DNA of 64,000 bases, taken from contig NZ_CP094533.1 of the NCBI RefSeq assembly GCF_022811605.1, positions 1,364,001 to 1,428,000 on the forward strand, in the 5' to 3' direction. This stretch comes from Agromyces soli. Lineage in GTDB: Bacteria; Actinomycetota; Actinomycetes; Actinomycetales; Microbacteriaceae. The notes beneath the pieces are model-generated. The model saw nothing but the letters and a program-made list of their open reading frames with translations. It had not been told where the DNA came from and ran no database searches. Position 1 is the first letter of the stretch, and each line of letters begins with the position of its first letter. The position numbers and the translations under genes are program-made. This document shows positions 28,976-38,289 of the stretch, in pieces.

Positions 28976-29923
28976 GTGTCAGCATCCGCCGAGGATCCGA
29001 CGCTCGGACAGCGGCTCGCGGCGTCCCCCGCTCGTGCGGGTTCCGCGGAACGACGCATCCTGGACCACATCGCGGCCAGGCCGGGGGAGGTGCTCTTCGC
29101 CTCGGCGAGTGAGATCGGCCATGCCACGGGCACGAGCGACGCGAGCGTCATCCGCACGGTGCAGCGGCTCGGCTACCCGGGGCTGAAGGACTTCAAGACC
29201 GCGCTGCGGGCCTCGCTCGACCAGGGCACGATCTCCGCGGCGATGCGCGAGAGCGACGGAGGTGCGGTGCGGACGAGCGAGCCGCGCCGACGGGTCGCGA
29301 CGCCCGACGTGTACGCCGAGCTCCGCGAGCTCATCCTCACCGGCGGCATCTCCACCGACCGCTACGTGACCGAGGTCGAGCTCGCCGCGCGCTTCGGCGT
29401 GAGCCGGACCCCCGTTCGCGAGGCGTTGCGCATCCTCGAGCAGAAGGGCCTCATCGTCCGGGATCACCGCGGCGTCCGCGCGCCGGTGCAGACCCGAGCC
29501 GAGATGAACGAGCTCTACGACGCGCACATCCTGCTCAACTCCGCGCTCGTCCGCCGCGCGTGCGAGCGGCGCACGACCGCCGACATCGAGACGATGCGCA
29601 CGCTCAACCGGGTCATGCGCGAGCTGCCGCTCGAACGCGCCGGGTCGCAGGAGGCGGCGGCGGCGAACCGGCGCTTCCACGAGGCGAGCTGGGATGCCGC
29701 CCGCGACCGCACGCTCGGTGTGCTGGTGCGCCAGCTGAACGATCAACTCGACCAATGGTCGGGGACGACGCTCGACGAGCCGGGGCGCTGGCCGCAGTCG
29801 CTCGACGAGCACGATGCGGTCATCGACGCGATCGAGCAGCGGGACGCCGAGCGGGCCGAGGCGATCGTCACCGCTCACCTCGAGGCCGCTCGGCGCATCC
29901 GTCAGGCCCGGTATCCGGCCTAG
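28976..29923 (+). CDS. Composite regulator: RpiR-type HTH followed by GntR-FCD
   Basis: From GTG 28976 (Shine-Dalgarno GGGGGAGG at 28963-28970) the frame encodes 315 residues. Residues 23-80 form an RpiR HTH (RRILDHIAARPGEVLF, then TSDASVIRTVQRLGYPGLKDFK) but no SIS domain follows. Residues 105-315 are a complete FadR-type GntR: winged helix (FGVSRTPVREALRILEQKG) and FCD domain. A second GTG at 29267 with GGAGG at 29258-29262 would give a 218-residue GntR alone, the normal size. Either a double-HTH fusion or a GntR gene with an RpiR fragment fused in front. Confidence 0.75.
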   Translation: MSASAEDPTLGQRLAASPARAGSAERRILDHIAARPGEVLFASASEIGHATGTSDASVIRTVQRLGYPGLKDFKTALRASLDQGTISAAMRESDGGAVRTSEPRRRVATPDVYAELRELILTGGISTDRYVTEVELAARFGVSRTPVREALRILEQKGLIVRDHRGVRAPVQTRAEMNELYDAHILLNSALVRRACERRTTADIETMRTLNRVMRELPLERAGSQEAAAANRRFHEASWDAARDRTLGVLVRQLNDQLDQWSGTTLDEPGRWPQSLDEHDAVIDAIEQRDAERAEAIVTAHLEAARRIRQARYPA

Positions 29924-31056
29924 GCTGCGGCTCCCCCGTAGAGGTTCCAGGGCAGGCGCTTGAAGCTGCGCTCGTTCGGCAGGCCGTCGGCGAGCAGGTA
30001 GTCGCCGGTGGTGAGGTCCACCATGGCCGCCGCGACGGTCTGCCACTGTTTGTCCCCGGGGAGGCTGGGGTCGGGGAGGGCGCACACCGAGTTCGGGGCG
30101 AAGTCCACGTTCTGGAGCGCGCGGCCGATCGCCGCCCGGGTGCCCTCCGTGTCCGCGGCGCCGCGGGCGGCGCGCAGCCCCTGCGTCACGAGCGGCACCC
30201 GGTAGAGCGAGTCGACCGCCATCGGGGTGTAGGGGCCCGCCTGGCCCGTCGGCACGTAGGCCTCGTGGTGGTTGCCGTGCACGAGCAGGCCGTCGCTCGG
30301 GTAGATCCAGGCGGTGCGCTCCGCCGGCGTCGTCTCGAGGGAGATGGCGAACCCCTCCCGGGTCGCGAGCAGGTAGTTGGCGCCGATCTGCTGGGGAGCC
30401 TGGAAGACCCGTTCCATCGCGTCGTGCAGGGTTCGGCTCTGCAGCACCTTGCGGCGGACGAACGGCTGGGGGACGCCGAATCCCTGGAAGCCGTAGCGGC
30501 CGCCGAGCCCGTTCACCTGCATCGCGATGCCCGCGGAGTTCGCGCCGTGGCGACCGACCTGGCCGGCCTCGATCTGCATGATGATGTCCGGGGTGTCGTC
30601 GTCGCTGCGGACGCGCAGCATGATGAGGGAGTCGACCGCCCCGCACAGGTAGTCCCAGTTCTGGCCGGCGTACATGTGCCCGTCGCCGGCGGCCTCCGGC
30701 AGCACGGCGTACGTCGTGCACTCGCCGGCGACGAGTTCCGAGAAGGAGCGGTCGTAGATGATCTCGCCGCGCGCATTGATCGCCATGAGCTCCAGGAACT
30801 CCCGGCCGGCCCCCTCCGCGATGCCGCGGAGCTCCTCGACGAGGTCGGCGGCGTAGGCCTCGGCCGGGGCCACCCAGGACTCGGCGGACGCGACGATCTG
30901 CTCCCACGCGACCCCCGACGAGGATTCGAATGCGCGCCGGTAGAACTCGATCGAGGCATCGATCTGAGCTGAGGCCAGCTCGCCGTACTGCCTGCCCCGC
31001 TCGCGGGGTCCTCCGCTGATGTCGATCGTGGGGATCGAGAACTCCTGCTCCGTCAT
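29920..31056 (-). CDS. C45-type acyltransferase/hydrolase (isopenicillin-N acyltransferase-like)
   Basis: 378 residues from ATG 31056 with AAGGAGGAG upstream. An Ntn-hydrolase of the C45 family: the predicted self-processing nucleophile is C113 in GECTTYAV, followed by GQNWDY and the GRHGANSAGIAMQVNGLGG segment. Members cleave or transfer acyl groups on peptides or beta-lactam-like amides. No signal peptide. Its stop shares the palindrome CTAG at 29920-29923 with the convergent regulator. Next to a dipeptide-transporter remnant, it may once have processed imported acyl-peptides. Confidence 0.78.
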   Translation of the reverse strand: MTEQEFSIPTIDISGGPRERGRQYGELASAQIDASIEFYRRAFESSSGVAWEQIVASAESWVAPAEAYAADLVEELRGIAEGAGREFLELMAINARGEIIYDRSFSELVAGECTTYAVLPEAAGDGHMYAGQNWDYLCGAVDSLIMLRVRSDDDTPDIIMQIEAGQVGRHGANSAGIAMQVNGLGGRYGFQGFGVPQPFVRRKVLQSRTLHDAMERVFQAPQQIGANYLLATREGFAISLETTPAERTAWIYPSDGLLVHGNHHEAYVPTGQAGPYTPMAVDSLYRVPLVTQGLRAARGAADTEGTRAAIGRALQNVDFAPNSVCALPDPSLPGDKQWQTVAAAMVDLTTGDYLLADGLPNERSFKRLPWNLYGGAAA

Positions 31057-31122
31057 CGGTGCGCTCCTCCTTGAGTGTCTGCTACGTGTAGTATACATAT
31101 GCGTGCGGAGTAGTGCGCGGAC

Positions 31123-32040
31123 TCAGATCGCGAGCAGCGCGATGCCGCCCACGACGAGCGCCGAAGCCGCGAGCCGCCAGCCCGGACGGCCCTCCCGCAG
31201 CACGATCGCACCGAACAGGCTCACGAGCACCACGCTGACCTCGCGCATGGGGGCGACGAGCGCCACCGGGGCCATCGTGACGGCGACGAGCACGAGGATG
31301 TAGGAGAGCGGCGAGAGCGCGCCGAACAGCAGGATGCGCGGCCAGTGCCGACGCGCGACCGGCAGCAGTTCGCGGCGGCGCCGGCCGAGCATCGCCGCGT
31401 AGAGCACGATCTCGCCCAGCGTGCAGCCGACCATGTATGCGACGGGCGGGACGGCCCACTCCCGCACCGCGTGCGCGTCCCACACGGTGTAGATCGCGAT
31501 GGCGACGCCCGTCGCGAGGCCCCACGCGATGCCCGGATCGAGGCGGGGACGGCGGCGAGGGCTGGGAGCCACGGCTGCCGCGCGCGCCCCGGCGAGGGGC
31601 GTCGAGGTGCTCCCGCGTCCGCGGTCGAGCATTCCGATCGCCACGATGCCGGCGAGGATGACCGCGATGCCGGCGAACGCGGCCGGCGAGGGGCGTTCGC
31701 CGAGCAGGGTCACCGCGACGATCACGGTGAGCGTCGGCCCGGTGCCCCGAGCGGTCGCGTAGACCGTCGAGAGCCGGCCGCCGGCGTAGCCGCGCTGCAG
31801 CACGATCATGTAGCCGCAGTGCAACAGCGCCGAGACGCCGACGCCGAGGGCGAACTCCTCGGGCCTGGCCTCGCCGAGGCCCCCGGTGGCGGGCACGAGC
31901 GGCAGCCAGACGAGTGTCGCGGCGACGGCGCCCCACCAGAGGAAGGGGACGCCGATGCGGCTGACGCCGTGGGCGAGGATGTTCCAGGCCGCGTGGCAGA
32001 CGGCGGCGGCGAGGACGAGGGCGAGCGCGGTGGGCGACAT
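31123..32040 (-). CDS. EamA/DMT family transporter under a ykkC-class riboswitch
   Basis: 305 residues, ten hydrophobic helices as two EamA repeats (about residues 3-140 and 168-305), no recognisable substrate motif. The 5' untranslated region carries a ykkC-class riboswitch, so expression answers to its ligand: guanidine in the commonest class, otherwise ppGpp, PRPP or nucleotides. If the ligand is guanidine, this would be an EamA-type guanidine exporter rather than the usual SMR type. Confidence 0.85.
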   Translation of the reverse strand: MSPTALALVLAAAVCHAAWNILAHGVSRIGVPFLWWGAVAATLVWLPLVPATGGLGEARPEEFALGVGVSALLHCGYMIVLQRGYAGGRLSTVYATARGTGPTLTVIVAVTLLGERPSPAAFAGIAVILAGIVAIGMLDRGRGSTSTPLAGARAAAVAPSPRRRPRLDPGIAWGLATGVAIAIYTVWDAHAVREWAVPPVAYMVGCTLGEIVLYAAMLGRRRRELLPVARRHWPRILLFGALSPLSYILVLVAVTMAPVALVAPMREVSVVLVSLFGAIVLREGRPGWRLAASALVVGGIALLAI

Positions 32041-32054
32041 GGGGACCTTCTGCC

Positions 32055-32071
32055 CGTCGCGGGGCGCGACG
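32055..32071 (-). terminator. Hairpin between riboswitch and EamA start
   Basis: CGTCGCG and CGCGACG pair in a 7-bp stem with a 3-nt loop, located between the riboswitch 3' end and the ribosome binding site. Probable expression platform, acting either on termination or on access to the AAGG site. Confidence 0.5.
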
Positions 32072-32075
32072 AACC

Positions 32076-32192
32076 GGTCCTCCGGGCTTTTGTCCTGTCA
32101 GATGACGGCCACCGCTGGCAGTGGCCGTGGCGCCGCTCGGACCAGTCGGGCGGACCTCGCGGTCGGCCCCGGAACCCTAGGCGCTATCGCCC
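32076..32192 (-). ncRNA. ykkC-class riboswitch (guanidine-I type or a variant)
   Basis: Read on the minus strand: CTAGGGTTCCG (plus 32170-32180), then a stem closed by a GCGA tetraloop, ACTGGTCCGAG (plus 32136-32146), a variable stem with perfect 8-bp arms (32105-32112/32121-32128), and finally ACAGGACAAAAGCCCGG-AGGA (plus 32078-32098). These blocks in this order are the conserved core of the ykkC family. The 3' block differs slightly from the textbook guanidine-I form, so the subtype (guanidine, ppGpp, PRPP, NDP) is not settled by eye. Confidence 0.82.
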
Positions 32193-32329
32193 TCGACGCT
32201 AGCAGCCGGGGCGCGCCGCACCGGGCCGGTTCGGCGTCGCGAGCGGATCGTTCACCGGGAGTTCGCCTCGGCGAGTCCGCCCCGCCGGCGAGGCGCGTGA
32301 ACGGCTGTGGCAGCGAGGGCGCCGGTCGC

Positions 32330-32590
32330 TCAGTCGACTCCGAAGTTGCGCCGCACGAGCATCTGCACGTCACGGTCGAGGCCGTCGATGCGGTGACCGA
32401 CCGCGTCGAAGCGGGCGTCGACCGCCTCGAAGCGTGCCCGCATCTCTTCGCGCACGCCGCCGATCTCGGCGCGGAGGCCGCCGATCTCGGCGCGCAGCAC
32501 GCGGACGAACCCGACCGACACGATCGTGAGCATGCCGAACATGAGGGTCGTGAACACCCCCAGCATGGTCCACACCTGCGCCTCGGTCAT
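32330..32590 (-). CDS. Small membrane-anchored coiled-coil protein, unknown
   Basis: 86 residues from ATG 32590, six bases after AAGGGG. One membrane helix (about residues 8-30) followed by heptad-like repeats LRAEIGG, LRAEIGG, VREEMRARFEAVDARFDAVGHRIDGLDRDVQ, i.e. a cytoplasmic coiled coil. No family assigned; resembles other small anchored coiled-coil proteins of unknown role. Confidence 0.65.
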   Translation of the reverse strand: MTEAQVWTMLGVFTTLMFGMLTIVSVGFVRVLRAEIGGLRAEIGGVREEMRARFEAVDARFDAVGHRIDGLDRDVQMLVRRNFGVD

Positions 32591-32645
32591 CTGCACCCCT
32601 TCATCGTCGCCGTTCCAGGGTCAGGCTTCCAGTGCCTGGCGCACG

Positions 32646-32655
32646 GAAGTGGCGC
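32646..32655. repeat. Isolated GAAGTGGCGC copy behind purQ
   Basis: Fourth copy of the decamer found in the 3255-3603 gap. It lies between purQ and the small coiled-coil gene, 41 bases behind the purQ stop. Confidence 0.5.
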
Positions 32656-32695
32656 GATCGCGAAGCGGTGGGAGCGCGACTGGGGAGGACGGGCG

Positions 32696-33394
<699 letters not shown>

Positions 33395-33398
33395 GGGT

Positions 33399-33680
33399 TC
33401 AGGCCTCGGTGGTCTCGTCGGCGGCGAGCTCGGCGTCGCCGAAGTCGATGGCCACGACGTCCTCGATGACGGAGTTGGACAGGATCTCCTCGGCGATGGT
33501 GCGGATCTCGGCGCGCACCGCCTCGTCGACCGGTCCATCGACCGTGATCTCGAATCGCTTGCCCTGGCGGACTCCGGTGACGAGCGAGTGACCCGTGCGG
33601 TTCAGGGCGCCGGCGACGGCCTTCCCCTGCGGGTCGAGCAGCTCGGGCTTCGGCATCACGTCGACGACGATGGTGGGCAC
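33399..33680 (-). CDS. purS: Phosphoribosylformylglycinamidine synthase subunit PurS
   Basis: 93 residues from GTG 33680, with GGAG upstream. Typical Pur[33 protein letters not shown] and the last helix [14 protein letters not shown]. It bridges PurQ and PurL in the FGAM synthase complex. The last ten residues are an acidic tail. Confidence 0.93.
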   Translation of the reverse strand: MPTIVVDVMPKPELLDPQGKAVAGALNRTGHSLVTGVRQGKRFEITVDGPVDEAVRAEIRTIAEEILSNSVIEDVVAIDFGDAELAADETTEA

Positions 33681-33788
33681 CTGGGACTCCGTCCGGTGTC
33701 GAGGGTGGGGATGCCTCGATTCTAGCCGGTGCCGCGGCGCACTCGCGCCCGGCGCCGGCCGGCTTGCGGCGCCGTCATTCCGGGCGTA

Positions 33789-33806
33789 CTATTCCGGGCG
33801 GAATAG
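33789..33806. promoter_or_regulatory. PadR-type operator
   Basis: CTATTCC and GGAATAG form a perfect 7-bp inverted repeat around GGGC, 40 bases before the padR start and next to a GTACTATTC promoter-like stretch. Likely autoregulatory site of the PadR protein. Confidence 0.6.
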
Positions 33807-33845
33807 AGGTTGGCTCGTCGGAGCGCATCGAGAGGGGAGGACCGG

Positions 33846-34415
33846 ATGCCGCAGCTCACCCCGCTCGGCGTCACCGCCCTCGCGGTGCTCGCCGAGGGCG
33901 ACATGCATCCCTACGAGATGTACCAGCTCATGCTGGCGCGCAAGGAGGACCGCGTCGTGCGGCTCTCGCCCGGATCGCTCTATCGTGCGGTGGAGCGCTT
34001 CGCCGCCGACGGGCTGATCGCCGAGGTCGGCGTCGAGCGCGAGGGCAACCGGCCCGAGCGCACGGTGTACTCGATCACGCCCGCCGGGCGTGCGGCGCTC
34101 CGCGAGTCGATCGCCGAGATGCTCGGCCGCCACGTGAACGAGTTCCCCGAGTTCCCGGTCGCGATCGGCGAGGCCCACAACCTGCCCGCCGGCGAGGTCG
34201 TGCGCCTCCTCGGCGAACGGGTGGCGAGCATCCGCGAGACCATCGGCTTCATCGACGCCTCCCTCGCGGGCATCGCCGCGCGCGGTGTCGCGACCGCGCA
34301 CGTGCTGAACGTGCACTACACGCGGGCCCTGCTCGCCGCCGAGGCGGACTGGCTCGACTCCACGATCTCCCAGCTCGGGACGGGCGAACTCGCCTGGCCC
34401 GGGCCATCCAACTGA
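33846..34415 (+). CDS. PadR family transcriptional regulator
   Basis: 189 residues from ATG 33846 with GGGGAGG upstream. N-terminal PadR winged helix (LTPLGVTALAVLAEGDMHPYEMYQLM, then SPGSLYRAVERFAADGLIAE and the wing GNRPERTVYSITPAGR) and a C-terminal helical dimerisation region. Such regulators repress an adjacent efflux pump until a drug-like ligand binds; the MFS pump follows 17 bases later in the same operon. Confidence 0.9.
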   Translation: MPQLTPLGVTALAVLAEGDMHPYEMYQLMLARKEDRVVRLSPGSLYRAVERFAADGLIAEVGVEREGNRPERTVYSITPAGRAALRESIAEMLGRHVNEFPEFPVAIGEAHNLPAGEVVRLLGERVASIRETIGFIDASLAGIAARGVATAHVLNVHYTRALLAAEADWLDSTISQLGTGELAWPGPSN

Positions 34416-34432
34416 CTCCGAAAGGTTCCGCG

Positions 34433-35971
34433 ATGGAACGCAAGCCCTGGCCCGCACTCTGGGCCCTCGTCATCGGCTTCTTCATGATCCTCGTCGACTC
34501 GACGATCGTCTCGATCGCGAACCCGGCGATCCTCACCGACCTGAACACCGACTTCACCGCCGTGCTCTGGGTGACGAGCGCCTACCTGCTCGCCTACGCG
34601 GTGCCGCTGCTCATCACCGGGCGCCTCGGCGACCGCTTCGGGCCGAAGCGGGTCTACCTCGTCGGTCTCGTGATCTTCACCCTCGCCTCGCTCTGGTGCG
34701 GCTTCGCGGGCGACATCACGATGCTGATCGTGGCGCGCGCCGTGCAGGGGCTCGGCGCCGCGCTGATGACGCCGCAGACGATGGCCGTCATCACCCGCAT
34801 CTTCCCGCCGAACCAGCGCGGCGCGGCGATGGGGCTCTGGGGCGCGGTCGCGGGCATCGCGACGCTCGTCGGCCCGATCCTCGGCGGCGTGCTCGTCGAC
34901 ACCCTCGGCTGGGAGTGGATCTTCTTCGTCAACGTGCCCGTCGGCATCGTCGCCTTCGCGATGGCGGTCTGGCTCGTGCCGAACCTCGAGACCCACCCGC
35001 ACCGCTTCGACTGGCTCGGCGTCGTGCTGAGCGGCGTCGGCATGTTCCTCGTCGTCTTCGGCATCCAGGAGGGCGAGAGCTACGACTGGGGCACCATCGT
35101 CGGGCCGATCAGCGTGTGGGGGCTCATCATCACGGGCGTCGTGGTGCTCGCCGGCTTCCTCGTCTGGCAGCGGTTCAACCGCGCCGAGCCGCTGCTGCCG
35201 CTCGGCCTGTTCCGCGACCGCAACTTCGCCCTGTCGAACGTCGCGATCTCGCTCGTCGGCCTCGCGATCACCTCGATGCCGCTGCCGCTCGCCTTCTACT
35301 TCCAGATCGCCCGCGGGCTCGACCCGACCCAGGCGGCGCTCATGCTCGCGCCGATGGCGGTCGCCTCGGGCATCATGGCGCCGATCATCGGCAAGCTCAC
35401 CGACCGGGTCGACCCGAAGTGGGTCGCGCTCGCCGGCTTCTCGACGGTCGCGGTCGCCCTCGGCTGGATGGCGCTCTGGCTCTCGCCGGACGCCGAGCTC
35501 TGGACGCTGCTGTTCCCGGTCGCGCTGCTCGGCCTCGGCCTGTCGGGCATCTGGGCGCCGCTCGCGTCCTCGGCGACCCGCAACCTGCCGCCGCAGCAGG
35601 CCGGCGCCGGCTCCGGCGTCTACAACATGACCCGCCAGGTGGGCTCGGTGCTCGGCAGCGCGGCGATCACGGCGCTGCTGAACGCCCGGCTCGCGGCCGA
35701 GCTGCCCGGATTCACGGGCGGCTTCGGCGGCGAGGCGGGGGCCTCCGGCTCGGGCGGGCTGCCGCCGCAGCTCGCCGAGGGCTTCGCGACGGCGATGAGC
35801 CAGTCGCTCTGGCTGCCGGTCATCGGCTTCGGGCTCGGCGCGATCGTGGTGCTGTTCTTCGCGAAGCCGAAGGTCACCGTGGCCTGGGGCGGGCAGCGGC
35901 CGGATGACTCGGGCAGCGCGGATGCCGCGGGCGGCGCGCCTGCCGAGGCATCCGCGTCCCGCTCGGAGTAG
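34433..35971 (+). CDS. MFS multidrug efflux transporter, DHA2 (EmrB/QacA) type
   Basis: 512 residues from ATG 34433, fourteen hydrophobic helices. DHA2 features: LVDSTIVSIANPAIL in helix 1, TGRLGDRFGPKRVYLVG in the first loop (motif A) and GPILGGVLVDTLGWEWIFFVNVPVG in helix 5 (motif C, typical of antiporters). Proton-driven export of lipophilic drugs is the family role. Controlled with the PadR gene just upstream. Acidic, alanine-rich tail. Confidence 0.9.
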   Translation: MERKPWPALWALVIGFFMILVDSTIVSIANPAILTDLNTDFTAVLWVTSAYLLAYAVPLLITGRLGDRFGPKRVYLVGLVIFTLASLWCGFAGDITMLIVARAVQGLGAALMTPQTMAVITRIFPPNQRGAAMGLWGAVAGIATLVGPILGGVLVDTLGWEWIFFVNVPVGIVAFAMAVWLVPNLETHPHRFDWLGVVLSGVGMFLVVFGIQEGESYDWGTIVGPISVWGLIITGVVVLAGFLVWQRFNRAEPLLPLGLFRDRNFALSNVAISLVGLAITSMPLPLAFYFQIARGLDPTQAALMLAPMAVASGIMAPIIGKLTDRVDPKWVALAGFSTVAVALGWMALWLSPDAELWTLLFPVALLGLGLSGIWAPLASSATRNLPPQQAGAGSGVYNMTRQVGSVLGSAAITALLNARLAAELPGFTGGFGGEAGASGSGGLPPQLAEGFATAMSQSLWLPVIGFGLGAIVVLFFAKPKVTVAWGGQRPDDSGSADAAGGAPAEASASRSE

Positions 35972-36013
35972 TCGCGCCGTCCAGCGGCCAGCGGCCAGCG
36001 GCCGGGCCGGCCC

Positions 36014-37273
36014 CTAGGCCAGCCCGGCCCGCTCGGTCAGCACCTGGCGGAGCACCTGCTCGGTCTGCTGCAGGCCGCGGTGCACCTCCTCGAAGCTCGT
36101 CGACAGCGGCGAGAGGCCGATGCGGAGGCCCCCGGGATCGCGGTAGTCCGGGATGACGTCGCGCTGCCAGAGCCTGGCGGTCACCTCGCGCATGGCGTCG
36201 TGGTGCAGGGTGACGTGCCCGCCGCGCTCCTCGGGGTCGGCGGGCGAGGCCAGCGTCACGCCGAGCGGCGCGAGCCACGCCTCCGACAACTCGATGGCGA
36301 AGGCGGTGAGCGCCACCGACTTCGCCCGGATCGCGGGCATGCCCGCCTCCTCGATCATCGCCAGCGTCTCGGCCATCGGCAGCATGCCGAGGATCGGCGC
36401 GGTGCCGGACAGGAAGCGGCGGATGCCGGGCACCGGCTCGTACTCCGGCCCCATCAGGAACATGTCCGTCGTGCCCCACCAGCCCTGGATCGGCTGCGCG
36501 AGCGCGCCCTGCAGGTCTTCGCGCACGTAGGCGAACGCGGGCGAGCCCGGCCCGCCGTTGAGGTACTTGTAGGTGCAGCCGACGGCCAGGTCGAAGCCCC
36601 AGGCATCCGCCTTGACCGGAACCGAGCCGGCCGAGTGGCAGAGGTCCCAGAGGATGAGGGCGCCCGCGTCGTGCGCGATGCGCGTGAGCTCGGGGGCGTC
36701 GGCGAGGTGCGCCGAGCGGTAGGCGACGTGCGAGACGACGACGAGGGCGGTCTCGGGGCCGACGGCCTGGGCGAGCTGCGCGGGGGTGACGCCGGCCGCC
36801 GTGTCGACCTCGATCCAGCGCAGCCGCAGCCCGCGCTCCTTCGCGATGCCCTCGAGCACGTAGCGGTCGGTGGGGAAGTTGTCGGTGTCGACGACGATCT
36901 CGCGCCGCTGCGGGTCGCGGGCGATCTGCGCGTCGACCGCGGCGCGGGCGAGCTTGTAGAGCAGCACCGTCGTGGAGTCGGCGACGGCGGTCTGCCCGGC
37001 CTTCGCCTCGATCACCGCGCGGCCGATGCGGTCGCCGAGCTCGGTCGGCTGGGCGAGCCAGGCCTCGTCCCAGCCGCGGATGAGCCGGCCGCCCCACTCC
37101 TCGGTCATGAACTGCTGCATGCGCTCGATCGCCGCGAGCGGCGGGCGGCCGAGCGAGTTGCCGTCGAAGTAGACGAGCGGGCCGTCGGCCCCGGCGAAGC
37201 GCTTGCGGAAATGGGCGAGGCCGTCGGCGCGGTCCATCCGGCGGGCGTAGGCGAGGTGCTGGTCGAGGCTCAT
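36014..37273 (-). CDS. kynU: Kynureninase
   Basis: 419 residues from ATG 37273, overlapping the amidohydrolase stop by four bases. Fold type I PLP enzyme with the Schiff-base lysine K236 in GCTYKYLNGGPG, WDLCHSAGS before it and FDGNSLGRPP near residue 36, all typical of kynureninase. It cleaves kynurenine to anthranilate and alanine. Last step of the three-gene tryptophan degradation operon. Confidence 0.93.
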   Translation of the reverse strand: MSLDQHLAYARRMDRADGLAHFRKRFAGADGPLVYFDGNSLGRPPLAAIERMQQFMTEEWGGRLIRGWDEAWLAQPTELGDRIGRAVIEAKAGQTAVADSTTVLLYKLARAAVDAQIARDPQRREIVVDTDNFPTDRYVLEGIAKERGLRLRWIEVDTAAGVTPAQLAQAVGPETALVVVSHVAYRSAHLADAPELTRIAHDAGALILWDLCHSAGSVPVKADAWGFDLAVGCTYKYLNGGPGSPAFAYVREDLQGALAQPIQGWWGTTDMFLMGPEYEPVPGIRRFLSGTAPILGMLPMAETLAMIEEAGMPAIRAKSVALTAFAIELSEAWLAPLGVTLASPADPEERGGHVTLHHDAMREVTARLWQRDVIPDYRDPGGLRIGLSPLSTSFEEVHRGLQQTEQVLRQVLTERAGLA

Positions 37274-38289
37274 CCGAACTCCAGGTTCTCGATCGGGACG
37301 ACGCGGGCGCCGGCGAGCCAGCCGGGCAGCCCGTCGGCGTCGCCCGGCGGCGGGCCGGGCACGAAGGTGGCGAGGGCGTCGCCGCCCCAGGCAGCGGGGT
37401 CGGCGAGCGGCCACGGGTCGGTGAGCGCCGCGACGAGCTCGGCCCCGCCGAGGCCCGCGGCGAGCATCGCGGCGAGCTCGCCGGCGTTCACCCCGTCGGG
37501 CAGCTCGCCGTTGCCGAGGTCGGTGCCGTAGAGCACCCGCCCGCCGGCAGCGCGGAACCGCGCGGTGTTGTCGATCGCCGTCTCGAGCGCGGATGCCTCA
37601 CCGGCACGGGCGTGGATGTCGAAGGTCGCGATCCAGCACTGCCCCGCCGCGACCGCGCGCGCGAGGAGCTCGTCGTCGAGGCGCTCGGTGAACGGCGCGT
37701 GCACGAGGGCGTCGGCGCCGGCCTCGATCGCGAGCCGGGCCATGCCGTCGCCCTCGGCGTGCGCGGCCACGAGGAGGCCGTGCGCCCGCGCCGCGGCGAC
37801 GACCGCGTCGAGCGTCTCGCGGTCGAAGACCGGACCGGCGTCGGCGTTCAGCATGACCTTCACGAGCCGGGCGCCGAAGGCCGCCTGCTCGGCGACGGCG
37901 GTCTCGATCGGCTCGGGGAGCGCCCGGCGCTCGTGCGCAGGGTTCGGTGCCGCCAGTTCGCGGAGGCTTCCGGGGCGGAGCCACCAGCGGTCGCTCGGAT
38001 AGCCGCCCGGTGCGGTCAGGAACTGGCCGGCGAACACCACGCGCGGCAGCGGCTCGCGGGCGGCGAGGGCCGAGATCGCGGTGAGCTCCGCGCCGAGATC
38101 GACGACACCTGCGATGCCCGCCCGCGGCGCGGCATCCGGGTCGACCATCTGCAGGTGCACGTGATGGTCGACGAACGGCGGGAAGGCCACGCCCTCGGGG
38201 CCCGGTGCGCCGTCGGCGAGGCGCAGCCGCGCCGGCCGCCCGGGCAGCCGGCCGGTGCTCGGCGTGTCGTCGGTGGCGGTCACGCTCAC
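37270..38289 (-). CDS. Amidohydrolase between tdo and kynU, candidate formylkynurenine formamidase
   Basis: 339 residues from GTG 38289, coupled to both neighbours by 4-base overlaps. Amidohydrolase superfamily metal ligands are visible: H43-V-H45, K144, H177, H197 and D257. Tryptophan dioxygenase makes N-formylkynurenine and kynureninase needs kynurenine, so the operon requires a formamidase; no KynB cyclase-type or arylformamidase gene is present, and this enzyme occupies its place. Family known, function inferred from position only. It could alternatively be a cyclic-amide or imidazolone hydrolase. Confidence 0.75.
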   Translation of the reverse strand: MSVTATDDTPSTGRLPGRPARLRLADGAPGPEGVAFPPFVDHHVHLQMVDPDAAPRAGIAGVVDLGAELTAISALAAREPLPRVVFAGQFLTAPGGYPSDRWWLRPGSLRELAAPNPAHERRALPEPIETAVAEQAAFGARLVKVMLNADAGPVFDRETLDAVVAAARAHGLLVAAHAEGDGMARLAIEAGADALVHAPFTERLDDELLARAVAAGQCWIATFDIHARAGEASALETAIDNTARFRAAGGRVLYGTDLGNGELPDGVNAGELAAMLAAGLGGAELVAALTDPWPLADPAAWGGDALATFVPGPPPGDADGLPGWLAGARVVPIENLEFG

